Shown in pieces: positions 24,672 to 33,978 of a stretch of DNA of 64,000 nucleotides. Below the pieces are notes generated by a model, which was not told the DNA's origin, ran no database searches, and worked only from the letters and a program-made list of their open reading frames with translations. The DNA lies in the NCBI RefSeq assembly GCF_014695575.1, contig NZ_JACJOO010000006.1, positions 62,001 to 126,000 of the forward strand, given 5' to 3'. The stretch comes from Leptolyngbya sp. FACHB-8. Lineage in GTDB: Bacteria > Cyanobacteriota > Cyanobacteriia > Elainellales > Elainellaceae. Made by a program: the position numbers and the translations under genes. The first letter of the stretch is position 1. Each line of letters begins with the position of its first letter.

Positions 24672-27497
24672 ATGCTTGTAGTGAAGAGAAGCCATCCCGA
24701 CCTTCTACGCCATCATCAAACTCTCCTACATCGCATCACTCTAAGAATTCGCCAATCGCTGGAATTACAAGAAATTCTAGAAACAACTGTAGCCGAGGTG
24801 CGATCGTTTCTGGAAACGGATCGAGTTAAAGTTTATCGATTTCATGAAGATGGCAGTGGCGAGGTGATGGCGGAAGCTATTCAGGGCGATCGCTTACCAT
24901 CATTGCTTGGGCTTAGTTTCCCGGCCAACGACATCCCACAAGATGCGCGTGAATTATTTACGAAAGCACGCCAGCGAGTGGCTGTTGATGTAGTGGCTCA
25001 AACGACAACAGGTCTGAGCTTGCTGAGCTTTCCGGGCCGTAATCCAGCACTTTCATCGGGGGATATTCGTTATCGCCCCGTTGAGCGCTGCCACGTTAAC
25101 TATTTGACAGCTATGGGGGTGAAATCCTCCGTTGTAGTGCCGATCTTACATGCGGGTAACCTCTGGGGACTGATTATCTCGCACCACACAGAGCAGCGGA
25201 TTGTAACCGAGGAAGAATTAGAATTTATTGGAGCCGTTGCAGATCAGGTTGAAGTGGCGATCAATCAATCGATGCTGCTCAACCAAGTCCGGATACAGGC
25301 GGAGCAAGAGGCAAAGATTAATCAATTCACATTTCGATTACATCAGGGTGCAACAATTCAGTTACAAGCAGCCTTAGAGGAAGCCGTTAAACTGTTTCAA
25401 GCCTCTGGAGGGCGGCTGTATCTAATGCCAGGGGCAAAACAACAAGTGGAGGAACTGCTGGTCTGGGGAACACAACCCGTGAGGCCAGTTGGTGATCAGT
25501 GCCAGGAGCTAGAACAACACCCAGCCTGGCAGCACTACTTAGAAAAACAATCAATTGCCTCGCTGGAAAATGAACCCGCAAATCCGTACTGCTGGGCCAT
25601 TAATGATATTTACGAAGAGCCTTTGTTTCACTCTGTCATACCTTGGTTTCAGTTCTCCACGATTCGAGGTGTTCTGATTACTCCTTTGCAGTATAAAGAG
25701 CAAATATTGGGATGGTTGACTCTGTTCCGCCATGAGATTGAGACAGAGCAGCTGTGGGCAGGGCCATGTCAGCAAGGTGTACGTCAACCCACCCCGCGCT
25801 TATCATTCGAGCCCTGGCGCGAACGAAAGACAGGACAAACCAGAGCCTGGACGGATGTAGAAAAGAAGCTTGCTCAAGCCATTGGTGGTCACCTGTCTAC
25901 TGCGGTGCAACAGTACCGTCTTTACACCGAGGTACATTCCCTCAATTCCAATTTGGAACATCAGGTGCAGGAACGCACCGCTGAGCTACAGAATTTATTG
26001 GAGCAACAGCAGGCACTATCAAACGGCATTGCTAAAATTCGTACTTCTTTAAAGCTAGACGTGATTCTTCAAACAACGGCTGAGGAGGTGTATCGGTTAC
26101 TGCATGTTGATCGGGTTGTGATTTACCAATTTAATCCGGATTGGAGCGGCAGTGTCATTGCTGAGGCGGTCGGTTCCGACTGGATCAATTTGCGTCAGGC
26201 GCAATGGACAAACACACAGATTAGAGCGTATGTAACAAAGAACGATCGCTGTACAGCCAGCAGCTTTCAGACCGCATCAATACCTGAGGTGGATACATAT
26301 CTTCAGGATACTCAGGGTGGTGACTTTAGCCGTGGTTGCCAGGTCAAACAGGTGGATGACATTTATGCCATGAACTTTCCCACTTGTTACCTTAAGGTTT
26401 TAGAGAGCTTACAATGTAGAGCTTATATCATTATCCCCATCTTTCAGAAAAGCCAGCTTTGGGGACTGTTGGCAGTTTATCAGAACGCAGGCCCACGTTT
26501 GTGGAATCGCTCAGATGTAGAACTCGGCAGACAAATGGCAGCCCAGCTAGAAGTTGCTATTAAACAAGCCGAGTTATTTAATCAAACGCGATCGCAAACT
26601 TACCAGCTTTCCCAAATGCTTGTCGATCTCAAGCAGGCGCAAAGCCAACTAATACAAACAGAAAAAATGTCGAGTCTGGGGCATTTAGTGGCGGGTGTTG
26701 CCCATGAGATCAATAACCCCATCAACTTTATTCATGGCAACTTAAAGCCAGCTACAGAATATGCTTATAACTTGCTGGAGTTAGTGGCGCTTTATCAGCA
26801 GTATTTACCCAATCCTGATGTAAAGCTTCGTGAAAAATTAGCGGCTGTTGACCTCAACTTTGTGCTGGAAGATTTTCCGAAACTCCTCTCCTCCATGCAG
26901 GTTGGCACCGAGCGGATTCGAGAAATTGTGCAATCTCTGCGAATCTTTTCACGTCTTGATGAAGCAGAATTTAAGGCTGTTGATTTACATACTGGTATTG
27001 ATAGCACCTTGATGTTACTCAAACATCGACTCAAAGCAAATCAGCCCAATATTCAGGTTGTCAAAGAATACGGACATCTACCCTTCGTTGAATGTTATCC
27101 AGGGCAACTCAATCAGGTTTTCATGAATCTTCTGACGAATGCAATTGATGCATTAGAAGAACGAGATAAAGAGCGATCGCATGAAGAGATAGTTGAAAAT
27201 CCTAGCACCATTAAAATTCATACTCAAATGCTTAATGAGCAGTGGGTCAGTATTCGCATTTGTGATAATGGCCCTGGCATGAATAAAAGAGTACACTCTC
27301 ACATCTTCGATCCCTTTTTTACAACTAAGCCTGTAGGAAAAGGTACAGGGCTTGGCCTATCTATCAGCTATCAAATCATTACAGAACGGCATGCCGGAAA
27401 TTTAACTTGTCGATCACTGCCATATCAAGGCACAGAGTTTGTCATTGAAATTCCCATCAACCACAGGGATACATATAGCCCTGTGCACGTTGATTAA
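24672..27497 (+). CDS. Multi-GAF phytochrome/cyanobacteriochrome-like histidine kinase
   Basis: 941 residues. GAF1 (~30-200) has the phytochrome-type FPANDIPQDAR (83-93) and the cyanobacteriochrome-like C140-H141-VNYL, a canonical bilin attachment Cys. A central diverged GAF (~220-420) is followed by a coiled coil. GAF2 (~455-640) carries C572-Y573 at the equivalent position. The kinase core has H678 in GVAHEINNPINF, an N box (NQVFMNLLTNAIDAL), DNGPGM and GTGLGLSIS. It probably senses light through one or two bilins and phosphorylates a response regulator not encoded beside it. The only near neighbour is a receiver-like stub lacking the phospho-Asp. Confidence 0.88.
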   Translation: MLVVKRSHPDLLRHHQTLLHRITLRIRQSLELQEILETTVAEVRSFLETDRVKVYRFHEDGSGEVMAEAIQGDRLPSLLGLSFPANDIPQDARELFTKARQRVAVDVVAQTTTGLSLLSFPGRNPALSSGDIRYRPVERCHVNYLTAMGVKSSVVVPILHAGNLWGLIISHHTEQRIVTEEELEFIGAVADQVEVAINQSMLLNQVRIQAEQEAKINQFTFRLHQGATIQLQAALEEAVKLFQASGGRLYLMPGAKQQVEELLVWGTQPVRPVGDQCQELEQHPAWQHYLEKQSIASLENEPANPYCWAINDIYEEPLFHSVIPWFQFSTIRGVLITPLQYKEQILGWLTLFRHEIETEQLWAGPCQQGVRQPTPRLSFEPWRERKTGQTRAWTDVEKKLAQAIGGHLSTAVQQYRLYTEVHSLNSNLEHQVQERTAELQNLLEQQQALSNGIAKIRTSLKLDVILQTTAEEVYRLLHVDRVVIYQFNPDWSGSVIAEAVGSDWINLRQAQWTNTQIRAYVTKNDRCTASSFQTASIPEVDTYLQDTQGGDFSRGCQVKQVDDIYAMNFPTCYLKVLESLQCRAYIIIPIFQKSQLWGLLAVYQNAGPRLWNRSDVELGRQMAAQLEVAIKQAELFNQTRSQTYQLSQMLVDLKQAQSQLIQTEKMSSLGHLVAGVAHEINNPINFIHGNLKPATEYAYNLLELVALYQQYLPNPDVKLREKLAAVDLNFVLEDFPKLLSSMQVGTERIREIVQSLRIFSRLDEAEFKAVDLHTGIDSTLMLLKHRLKANQPNIQVVKEYGHLPFVECYPGQLNQVFMNLLTNAIDALEERDKERSHEEIVENPSTIKIHTQMLNEQWVSIRICDNGPGMNKRVHSHIFDPFFTTKPVGKGTGLGLSISYQIITERHAGNLTCRSLPYQGTEFVIEIPINHRDTYSPVHVD

Positions 27498-27500
27498 GTA

Positions 27501-27535
27501 CGGTGGTGTGGGGCACGAAGTGCCCCACACCACCG
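27501..27535. terminator. 16-bp hairpin after the GAF kinase
   Basis: Arms 27501-27516 and 27520-27535 are perfectly complementary around a GAA loop. An additional outer pair TTAAGTAC/GTACTTAA brackets it. It starts 4 bp after the kinase stop and is a likely terminator. Confidence 0.85.
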
Positions 27536-27738
27536 TTGCTGTACTTAACGCACTTGCACATCGCTATATACTCAATCAGGATTAGAATCTTCTGATGAGC
27601 TCGGTGCATCCGGTCGGTAGATCGATGAGTTTAGAAATGTTTGACGGGGAGGCAATCTTGTAGGCATATAACCTGAGCACCCCAATTACTGCTGAGGCGC
27701 ATAATGCTTAACCCTCCAAAAGCTTCTTGGCTGATTCA

Positions 27739-27774
27739 AGCGCAAAGCGCTGTAAAAGAAACTGTGAGTTTCTT
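27739..27774. repeat. Two small tandem hairpins
   Basis: AGCGC-AAA-GCGCT (27739-27751) followed by AAGAAACT-GTG-AGTTTCTT (27756-27774). The flank CTGATTCAAG also occurs at ~50620, next to another hairpin. Confidence 0.7.
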
Positions 27775-27815
27775 GAGAGTTTAAAGAACCTAAGCTCGGG
27801 ATAAGCTGAAGTGCT

Positions 27816-27892
27816 CAGTTTAGCGTGTGCAAAGCGCACGCCAAACTGGACGTTTTCGAGTGCTGCCCGCTATGCGGCACTCGAAAACGTCC
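27816..27892. repeat. Two abutting hairpins
   Basis: 27816-27848 pairs over 15 positions (one mismatch, one G-T) with an AAA loop in GCAAAGC. 27848-27892 has a 16-bp GGACGTTTTCGAGTGC/GCACTCGAAAACGTCC stem. They share a boundary base and form a double-hairpin block. Confidence 0.8.
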
Positions 27893-28041
27893 TTAACCCG
27901 AACTCGGATTGGATGAACGGGGGTAGATGACCGACGAGATGAATTTGCGTAGGAAGATAGAACGGACTCGGCAAGAACCGCGACTCAAGAATGACGGCAG
28001 ATTGCTACAGGGCTCTTATGATAAGAATTGTTGAGTAAAAT

Positions 28042-28308
28042 ATGATTGCTTCTATGTCTCCAGCAGAAGATTCCAAACTTGAAGTGATAACTGAAGCAGC
28101 TGCTCAATTACGTGAGCAGCTTGATGAGCCTAATTCTGGATTGATTGCCCAACTCCCAGAAAACTGGCAATCAAAGCCTCTGGTCAAGGGTATGCGGGCT
28201 GAAGGAATTGAACTCAGATTTACAGGAAAACCTGCGCTCGGCACTGAAAGAGCACTTGCTTCGGGTAGCAATGCCTATCCAGCAGAAGTTATTGAGCTTG
28301 TAGATTAG
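28042..28308 (+). CDS. Small hypothetical protein, 88 aa
   Basis: 88 residues, acidic N-terminal half (EDSKLEVITEAAAQLREQLDEP) predicted helical, followed by a Pro/Lys segment. A second ATG lies 12 nt downstream. No strong Shine-Dalgarno and no recognised family. It sits between the hairpin-dense block and the recombinase gene. It may be real or a spurious frame. Confidence 0.45.
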   Translation: MIASMSPAEDSKLEVITEAAAQLREQLDEPNSGLIAQLPENWQSKPLVKGMRAEGIELRFTGKPALGTERALASGSNAYPAEVIELVD

Positions 28309-28320
28309 GGGTGATTGCCT

Positions 28321-28370
28321 CACTGTTTTTGTAAGTGAGGCGGGCGAAGCTCGCTTCACCTACAAAAGTG
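28321..28370. repeat. Intergenic hairpin, family D, partly decayed
   Basis: A stem of about 20 pairs with several G-T pairs and one mismatch, GAA loop inside GCGAAGC. It ends with TGGGATGCACC like the perfect copy at 21627. It follows the 88-aa gene. Confidence 0.8.
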
Positions 28371-28443
28371 GGATGCACCCTCTCGAAGATGCGAGTTGCG
28401 CTCTTAGCAGCTATCTATCCTCTAATTCCTAAAATATTAGTTT

Positions 28444-28518
28444 GGGCAGTTTTTCTGAAAGCCCTGCTTCTGCGTGCGCGAAGTGCACGCAGAAGCAGGG
28501 CTTTCAGAAAAACTGCCC
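28444..28518. repeat. 36-bp hairpin, family A
   Basis: Arms 28444-28479 and 28483-28518 pair along all 36 positions (one G-T) with a GAA loop. The arm sequence begins GGGCAGTTTTTCTGAAAG and differs from the copies at 36978, 43070 and 44167 at many positions, each compensated in the other arm. Confidence 0.92.
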
Positions 28519-28685
28519 AGAGTACTTTTATAAATCAATACTTTCGGCGTTTAGGTCAATCTTGGCCTAAGCCAGGCCGATGATCGCGGTATTACCCAAA
28601 AAAGCAGGTGCGTTTTCTGGGGACCTATCTAAAATCTGCAAAAGTTGCGAGAATTGAATGTGATACAGGTTTTAGGAAGTAGCAG

Positions 28686-29663
28686 ATGGTGCCTAAAGTA
28701 ATAGTGGTGCCGATAGACGGTAGACGGAAACTGGAGGGATGGAAAGAGGAGATTGCTGAAATCCGTCAGTGGCAGATTGAAGAGTTTCTACGGCAGACAG
28801 GAAAAGCTGAGAATACACAAAGAGTTTATCGAGGGCAGTTACAGAGGTTCGCGGCCTGGTCAGAAAAGTCGTGGTTAGAGGTGACACCAAGCGATGTAGG
28901 AAAGTATCGGTGGGAACTGAAGCAGCAAGGGTTGAAGCCCACTTCCGTGAATCATGCCTTAAATACGTTGCGATCGTTTTATGGCTGGTTGCGGCGGAGC
29001 AACGGGTATCCAGCGGGGCAACCATTACCGACAGATGCCATTGATTTGGAGCGGGAAGCTGAGCCACAGGCCCTGCATCTGGACGAGGAAGATTTGTCGT
29101 TGGTGTGGGATGTGTTAAATCTGGGGGAGAAGACGCGGGTGCGCGATCGCGCCATCATCGCAGTCCTCAGTCATGGGCTGAGAGCCTCGGAAGCGTCAGC
29201 TCTAAATGTGGAGCATTGGAATGGCAAGATGCTGACAGTGCTCCGCTCAAAAGGGCAGAATGTCTCAGAGATACCGTTGAGCCGAGAAGCGCGAGAATAT
29301 TTGGAGGATTATTTGAAGTGGCGACGGCGGCAGGGTGGATTATTTGAACCCACGCCAGAGAGCCCAATGTTTTTGTGCCAGGATCCCCGGAATTTAGGAC
29401 AGAGACTTGGCTATAAGGGGTTGCACAAGATGGTGAAAGGGGTGGGGGCGATCGCGGGTATCGACAAACTGAATCCCCATCGGTTTCGGCATACGTTTGG
29501 AACCGAGGTAACCAAGAAAGGAGTCGATCCCCTGTTTGGTAAGGAGCTGATGGGGATTAAGAGCGATCGAGTATTCCAGCGCTACACCAAAGGTGTGTTT
29601 AAGCAGGCGGCGGCTGAGGCGTATTTGAGAGCGATCGGCGAGAACGACGATCAAAAGAGTTAG
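28686..29663 (+). CDS. Tyrosine recombinase / integrase
   Basis: 325 residues. The N-terminal half is a core-binding SAM-like domain (QIEEFLRQTGKAENTQRVYR...). The catalytic half carries R166 (HGLRASE), K189, H265-x-x-R268 (PHRFRHTFGTE) and the nucleophile Y300 (FQRYTKG). The LGH-type motif usually upstream of the Tyr reads LMGIKS, so the second His is replaced. It could be a phage or genomic-island integrase or a stand-alone Xer-like recombinase. No excisionase, att duplication or tRNA was found beside it. It sits between a family A hairpin and another hairpin 50 bp after its stop. Confidence 0.9.
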   Translation: MVPKVIVVPIDGRRKLEGWKEEIAEIRQWQIEEFLRQTGKAENTQRVYRGQLQRFAAWSEKSWLEVTPSDVGKYRWELKQQGLKPTSVNHALNTLRSFYGWLRRSNGYPAGQPLPTDAIDLEREAEPQALHLDEEDLSLVWDVLNLGEKTRVRDRAIIAVLSHGLRASEASALNVEHWNGKMLTVLRSKGQNVSEIPLSREAREYLEDYLKWRRRQGGLFEPTPESPMFLCQDPRNLGQRLGYKGLHKMVKGVGAIAGIDKLNPHRFRHTFGTEVTKKGVDPLFGKELMGIKSDRVFQRYTKGVFKQAAAEAYLRAIGENDDQKS

Positions 29664-29714
29664 CGGCTTAGCTTGAGCACCTGAACAATCTTGAGCGTAG
29701 CAGCTTGGGTTTGA

Positions 29715-29763
29715 CTGTGTTTGGTGATGTGAGGTGCTTTGCACCCCACATCACCAAACACAG
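29715..29763. terminator. 23-bp hairpin between convergent genes
   Basis: Arms 29715-29737 and 29741-29763 pair with a single mismatch and a TTT loop in GCTTTGC. It separates the recombinase from the convergent hybrid kinase gene. Confidence 0.85.
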
Positions 29764-29789
29764 GTTGTTAACAGTGCAGAGAGTGTCAA

Positions 29790-31835
29790 TTAAGGGTTGC
29801 CCTTACTTTGCACAAGAGTCCAAATCGTTTGCATCAGTAGTTCTGGCTCAATGGGTTTGGTAACGTGTTGCTGAAAGCCGGCGGCTAAGGCTTGTTGCTG
29901 GTCCATTTCTCCTGCATAGGCTGTGAGGGCGATCGCCATAATTTTCCCGCTCTCATCGGGTAATTGCTCTCTAATTTGGTGAATTAAGGCGTAGCCATCC
30001 ATCGTGGGCATGCCAATGTCACTAATGAGCAAATCGAATTCTGTTTGGCGCAAATTATCTAACGCTTCACTGGCCGACTCAGCTTGCGTAACCATGGCTC
30101 CATGTTGCTCTAACAAAAAGGTCACTAGCTCTCGCGAATCTCGTTCATCGTCTACATAAAGTACTTGCAGTCCATCGAGATTAACCCCTGGGTGCCGGGC
30201 AGAGGAGGGATGATTTTGATGCAACTTTGAGACGGGCATGATAGGAAGCTTGACAATAAATGTCGCACCTTTTCCTTCCCCTGCACTGTCGGCCTGAACG
30301 ATGCCGCCATGCAGCTCGACTAAGTAACGAACGATCGCTAACCCTAATCCTAACCCTCCAAAGCTTCGTGTGGTGGTGCTGTCAGCCTGCCGGAAGTAGT
30401 CAAAGGCATAAGGTAGAAAGTCAAGAGAAATTCCCTTGCCGCTATCAGTAACGGTAATTTGAGCGTAGGCAGTAGGAGCCGGGAAAGGGGAAGGAGTGTT
30501 GTCGGCACCGAGCGCTACCTTCCTGTTCTCCCCTTCAACCTGCTCCAATCGCACCTCTACGTTGCCGCCCTGAGGCGTAAATTTAACGGCATTGGAGATC
30601 AAGTTCCAAACGACCTGCTGCAAGCGCCCAGAGTCTCCCAAGACTTGCCCGACGTTGGGTTCAAACTTTGTCTGAATTTGAATAGATTTTGCTTCAGCTG
30701 CAAGCCGTACGGTTTCAATGGCAGCTTTGATGGTAAAAGGTAAACTGACTGGCCCCATATTCAAGCTCAGCTTGCCCTGAAGGATACGAGAAACGTCCAG
30801 TAAATCCTCAATCAGCTGGGCCTGTAGTTTCGCGTTTCGTTCAATGGTTTCGAGCGCATATTGAGTCTTAGCTTCATCTTGTTGGCCCATTCGCAGGATT
30901 CTAGCCCATCCAAGAATAGGATTTAGTGGCGATCGCAACTCATGGGATAACACGGCTAGAAATTCATCCTTAATGCGATTCGCCTGACGTAATTGGTTGG
31001 CTTGCTCACGGGTCGTTTCATATAGTAAATCAAGACGTTGATTCCGTTCTTGCAAAAGGAGTTCGGCTTGCTTCCGTTCATCCTCAATGCGCTTGCGATT
31101 CGTGATATCGATCAGGATTAAAACGGCACCGGTGAATGTTCCAAATTCATCCAATACAGGGTCCATCGTTTTGGAAAACCAGCATTTCTGACTCTGGATC
31201 TCTAAAACTTGACGTTGGTGGGCTTCCTTAGCAAGATGAAAGCAGGAACCATCTCCCACACCTAACGTTTCATTCATCAACTCATAGTGAACACGCCCTA
31301 AAATGTCTTGCGGTGGCTTACCCAAAAGCTTCACCATGGCCTGATTACAGCGTAAAATTTTACCGTCTCGATCCAGTAAACATACACTGTCATTAATAGC
31401 ATCAAAAGTTGTTTGCCACTCCCGTGCAGAAGTCAAAGCTGATTCTTCGGCCTGACGAATGCGGAGGAGCGATCGCACGGTCGCTAACAGCTCAATCGGT
31501 TCAACGGGCTGTGCCAGATAACCATCCGCCCCGCTATCTAATCCCTCGGCCTTATCCTGGCTTTTGACAAAACTGGCCGAGAGATGCAGCACCGGAATAA
31601 ACGCTGTTTCGGGGTTCGCCTTAATCTGGCGGCAGACTTCAAAGCCGTTGAGATCAGGGAGTTGTACATCCAGAATGACGAGTGCAGGCTGGTGTTGGGC
31701 GATCGCCGCTAACCCTGCGCTTCCCGTAGCCGCTTCCACGACGGTAAACCCTGCATTCTGCAAAATCCGCTTCACGATATAACGATTGGTATCGTTATCA
31801 TCAACGTGCAGGATAGTCCCCCGTGACTCTGCCAT
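29790..31835 (-). CDS. REC-PAS-histidine kinase-REC hybrid sensor
   Basis: About 681 residues from ATG 31835 (GAGGG 7 nt upstream, 10 nt after the preceding stop). Order: N-terminal receiver (HVDDNDTNRYIVKRIL, phospho-Asp in VILDVQLPD), PAS domain (~135-250), coiled coil, HisKA with SHELRSPLNPILGWARIL, HATPase (DSGKGISLDF, GGLGLGLAIV), C-terminal receiver (VLYVDDERDSRELVTFLL, LLISDIGMPTMDG). It is the last gene of the stressosome operon and so likely acts as a signalling output or input of that module. The receiver at the N-terminus suggests it is itself phosphorylated by the upstream kinase (inference). Confidence 0.93.
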   Translation of the reverse strand: MAESRGTILHVDDNDTNRYIVKRILQNAGFTVVEAATGSAGLAAIAQHQPALVILDVQLPDLNGFEVCRQIKANPETAFIPVLHLSASFVKSQDKAEGLDSGADGYLAQPVEPIELLATVRSLLRIRQAEESALTSAREWQTTFDAINDSVCLLDRDGKILRCNQAMVKLLGKPPQDILGRVHYELMNETLGVGDGSCFHLAKEAHQRQVLEIQSQKCWFSKTMDPVLDEFGTFTGAVLILIDITNRKRIEDERKQAELLLQERNQRLDLLYETTREQANQLRQANRIKDEFLAVLSHELRSPLNPILGWARILRMGQQDEAKTQYALETIERNAKLQAQLIEDLLDVSRILQGKLSLNMGPVSLPFTIKAAIETVRLAAEAKSIQIQTKFEPNVGQVLGDSGRLQQVVWNLISNAVKFTPQGGNVEVRLEQVEGENRKVALGADNTPSPFPAPTAYAQITVTDSGKGISLDFLPYAFDYFRQADSTTTRSFGGLGLGLAIVRYLVELHGGIVQADSAGEGKGATFIVKLPIMPVSKLHQNHPSSARHPGVNLDGLQVLYVDDERDSRELVTFLLEQHGAMVTQAESASEALDNLRQTEFDLLISDIGMPTMDGYALIHQIREQLPDESGKIMAIALTAYAGEMDQQQALAAGFQQHVTKPIEPELLMQTIWTLVQSKGNP

Positions 31836-31845
31836 GGCGTTTCCC

Positions 31846-33978
31846 TCAAGCATCCAGAGCAAGCCCGGCTTTCGTGAGCACCTCTCGAAGGCCAGCCACA
31901 GCATCCGCTTGAGACGTTTTTTCTTTAGAGAAAACGGTGACGCCTTGTTGAGTCAAACAGCTCTGGGTTTCGAAATCCAGCTCGCTAGATGAATGGATGA
32001 TAACAGGAATCGATTGAACCGCGGGGTTATGCCGAAGCTGATTCAGAACATCCAATCCACTCATTTCTGGCATCTCCAGATCAAGCAAAATAACCGTGGG
32101 CTGTTCACGCTCTGCCACGGCTAACCCATCCGGCCCGCTTGCAGCTTCTAAAATTTGTAGCGGGACATCTGTTAACAACTGCTTCACCACATATCGGTAT
32201 GCTGGATCATCATCAATAAGTAGAAGTTTCTGATTTTTACCCTGATTAATCAGGGTATTGAGTTTGTTTAATAACGGCAATCTATCTACAGGCTTAATTA
32301 GAAATCCATCGGCCCCTAATGCAAGAGCCTGCTTCTCATTATCGACAACCGTAATCACCAGTATGGGAATAGTATGGGTCGCCTCATCTCCCTTCAGTTC
32401 TCTCAATAACGTCCACCCGTTTTGCCCTTCTAGCAAAATGTCCAACACGATCGCGGCTGGGCGAAGTTGCTGGAGAGCCTGCCTTGCTTGAGCGAGAGTG
32501 CGGGTTGCAACCAGTTGATATCGAGAATCTTGCAGGTGTTTTTCGTAGATGAACAGCGTTTCTGTATGGTCTTCAATCACCAGGATGGGCAGGTGAGCCA
32601 GTTTCAGGGTCGTAAGGGGTTGCAGCGACGCTGGCAGTTCCGTTGCCTTGGGGTAGACGATCGGAATGTAGACCGAAAAGGTGGAACCCTGGCCCAATTC
32701 ACTGGTGATGGTGACACTCCCGTTGAGCAGCTCTGCGAGCTTGCGTGACAGAGGCAAGCCCAATCCCGTCCCCTTTACTTGCTTTTGCAGATGAGACTCA
32801 ATCTGCATAAAATCTTCAAAGATGCGCTCTTGATCATCGGGTGCAATGCCAATGCCAGTGTCAGCAACAGAGAAGCGAATGGTATACCCCACTTGCCTGG
32901 CTGTCACTCGTACCTCACCCCGTTCGGTAAATTTGAGTGCATTTGAGATGAAGTTTCGCAAGATTTGAGCAATTTTTCCCTCATCGCTATACAGCGACGG
33001 TAACTCTTCCGGTTCTTCAAAAACCAACGCAACAGAGGCTCCCTGAACCAGTAGTGGACGTAGCATTCCCCGCAACGTTCCAAACAACTCACTGACTTCA
33101 AAGAGGCTGGGACGCACCTCCGTTTTGCCAGCTTCCACCTTGGCTAAATCCAGCAGATCGTTGACCAATTCCGATAATCCATCTGCCGCTTTTTGGATGA
33201 AGGTGACCTGCTTCTCCTGCTCCGAAGACAGAGCGCCATCCATGTGTGATAGCAGCATGCGAGACAGCGACAGGATGGAGTTTAGCGGGGTACGAAACTC
33301 ATGGCTCATGTTGGAGAGGAAGCGGGTTTTTAACTCATTTGCCTGTTGCAGAGAGCTGGCCTTCTCGTCCAATTCCGCATATAGAGCGATCACACCCCGG
33401 TTCGTATCTTCCAACTCCCGGTTGAGCTGTATCAGTTCCTCCTCACGCTTCCGCAGCTCCGCCATAGCCCGTAGCAACTCCTGGTTCTGGCGCTGGATTT
33501 CCTCATAGGGATTTTGGGGCGATCGCCCTGCCACCGCGTCCTGAATCTGCTGCAAGTGAAAATCTGTCAGGGCTGGGGCTCGTTTGGGTAGGGTCTTGCC
33601 CATTACCACAGTGGTTCCTCGTTCAGGCTGTGATTCTACCTCAAAGAAATCCATCAGCCTGCGAGTGCCCATGATACCCAACCCCAGCCCTGTGGAGGAA
33701 TGATAGCGCCCCTCCAACACGTCACCTAGATGGGGAATACCCTTGCCCTGATCCTGCACCTGAATCAGAAATGTCTGAGCACTGACATCCACGTAAAACG
33801 TAACTGTTCCACCTCTGGCATATTGAAAGGCATTGCGAACAATTTCGGAAACCGCCGTCGCCAATCGGGCCTGATCCTGGGCATCAAATCCTAGCTTGTC
33901 AGCCAGTTCGCGGGTATGTTGCCGAGCCTGCACCACATCCTGTTCGTAATGAATTTCCAGGGTGAAAAGGGTTGTCAT
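31846..33978 (-). CDS. Hybrid histidine kinase with N-terminal RsbT/RsbW-like ATPase domain
   Basis: 710 residues. The first ~130 residues form a GHKL ATPase domain of the anti-sigma/RsbT type (ARLATAVSEIVRNAFQYARG, QDQGKGIPHLGD, GLGLGIMGTRRL). A coiled coil follows, then HisKA with SNMSHEFRTPLNSILSLSRM, a second HATPase (VADTGIGIAPDD, GTGLGLPLSRKL) and two receivers (VLDILLEGQNG; VILLDLEMPEMSG). Its start overlaps the previous gene's stop by 4 nt (ATGA on the minus strand). The RsbT-like front end fused to a His kinase ties STAS/serine-kinase switching to a phosphorelay. Confidence 0.92.
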   Translation of the reverse strand: MTTLFTLEIHYEQDVVQARQHTRELADKLGFDAQDQARLATAVSEIVRNAFQYARGGTVTFYVDVSAQTFLIQVQDQGKGIPHLGDVLEGRYHSSTGLGLGIMGTRRLMDFFEVESQPERGTTVVMGKTLPKRAPALTDFHLQQIQDAVAGRSPQNPYEEIQRQNQELLRAMAELRKREEELIQLNRELEDTNRGVIALYAELDEKASSLQQANELKTRFLSNMSHEFRTPLNSILSLSRMLLSHMDGALSSEQEKQVTFIQKAADGLSELVNDLLDLAKVEAGKTEVRPSLFEVSELFGTLRGMLRPLLVQGASVALVFEEPEELPSLYSDEGKIAQILRNFISNALKFTERGEVRVTARQVGYTIRFSVADTGIGIAPDDQERIFEDFMQIESHLQKQVKGTGLGLPLSRKLAELLNGSVTITSELGQGSTFSVYIPIVYPKATELPASLQPLTTLKLAHLPILVIEDHTETLFIYEKHLQDSRYQLVATRTLAQARQALQQLRPAAIVLDILLEGQNGWTLLRELKGDEATHTIPILVITVVDNEKQALALGADGFLIKPVDRLPLLNKLNTLINQGKNQKLLLIDDDPAYRYVVKQLLTDVPLQILEAASGPDGLAVAEREQPTVILLDLEMPEMSGLDVLNQLRHNPAVQSIPVIIHSSSELDFETQSCLTQQGVTVFSKEKTSQADAVAGLREVLTKAGLALDA

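Noticed and set aside
27500-28520. Clustered repeats as a CRISPR array
   Set aside because: Units differ in sequence and spacing, are palindromic, and there are no cas genes or uniform spacers.
28686-29663. Recombinase as evidence for a prophage or integrated island
   Set aside because: No phage structural genes, tRNA target or direct-repeat att sites were found in the neighbourhood.
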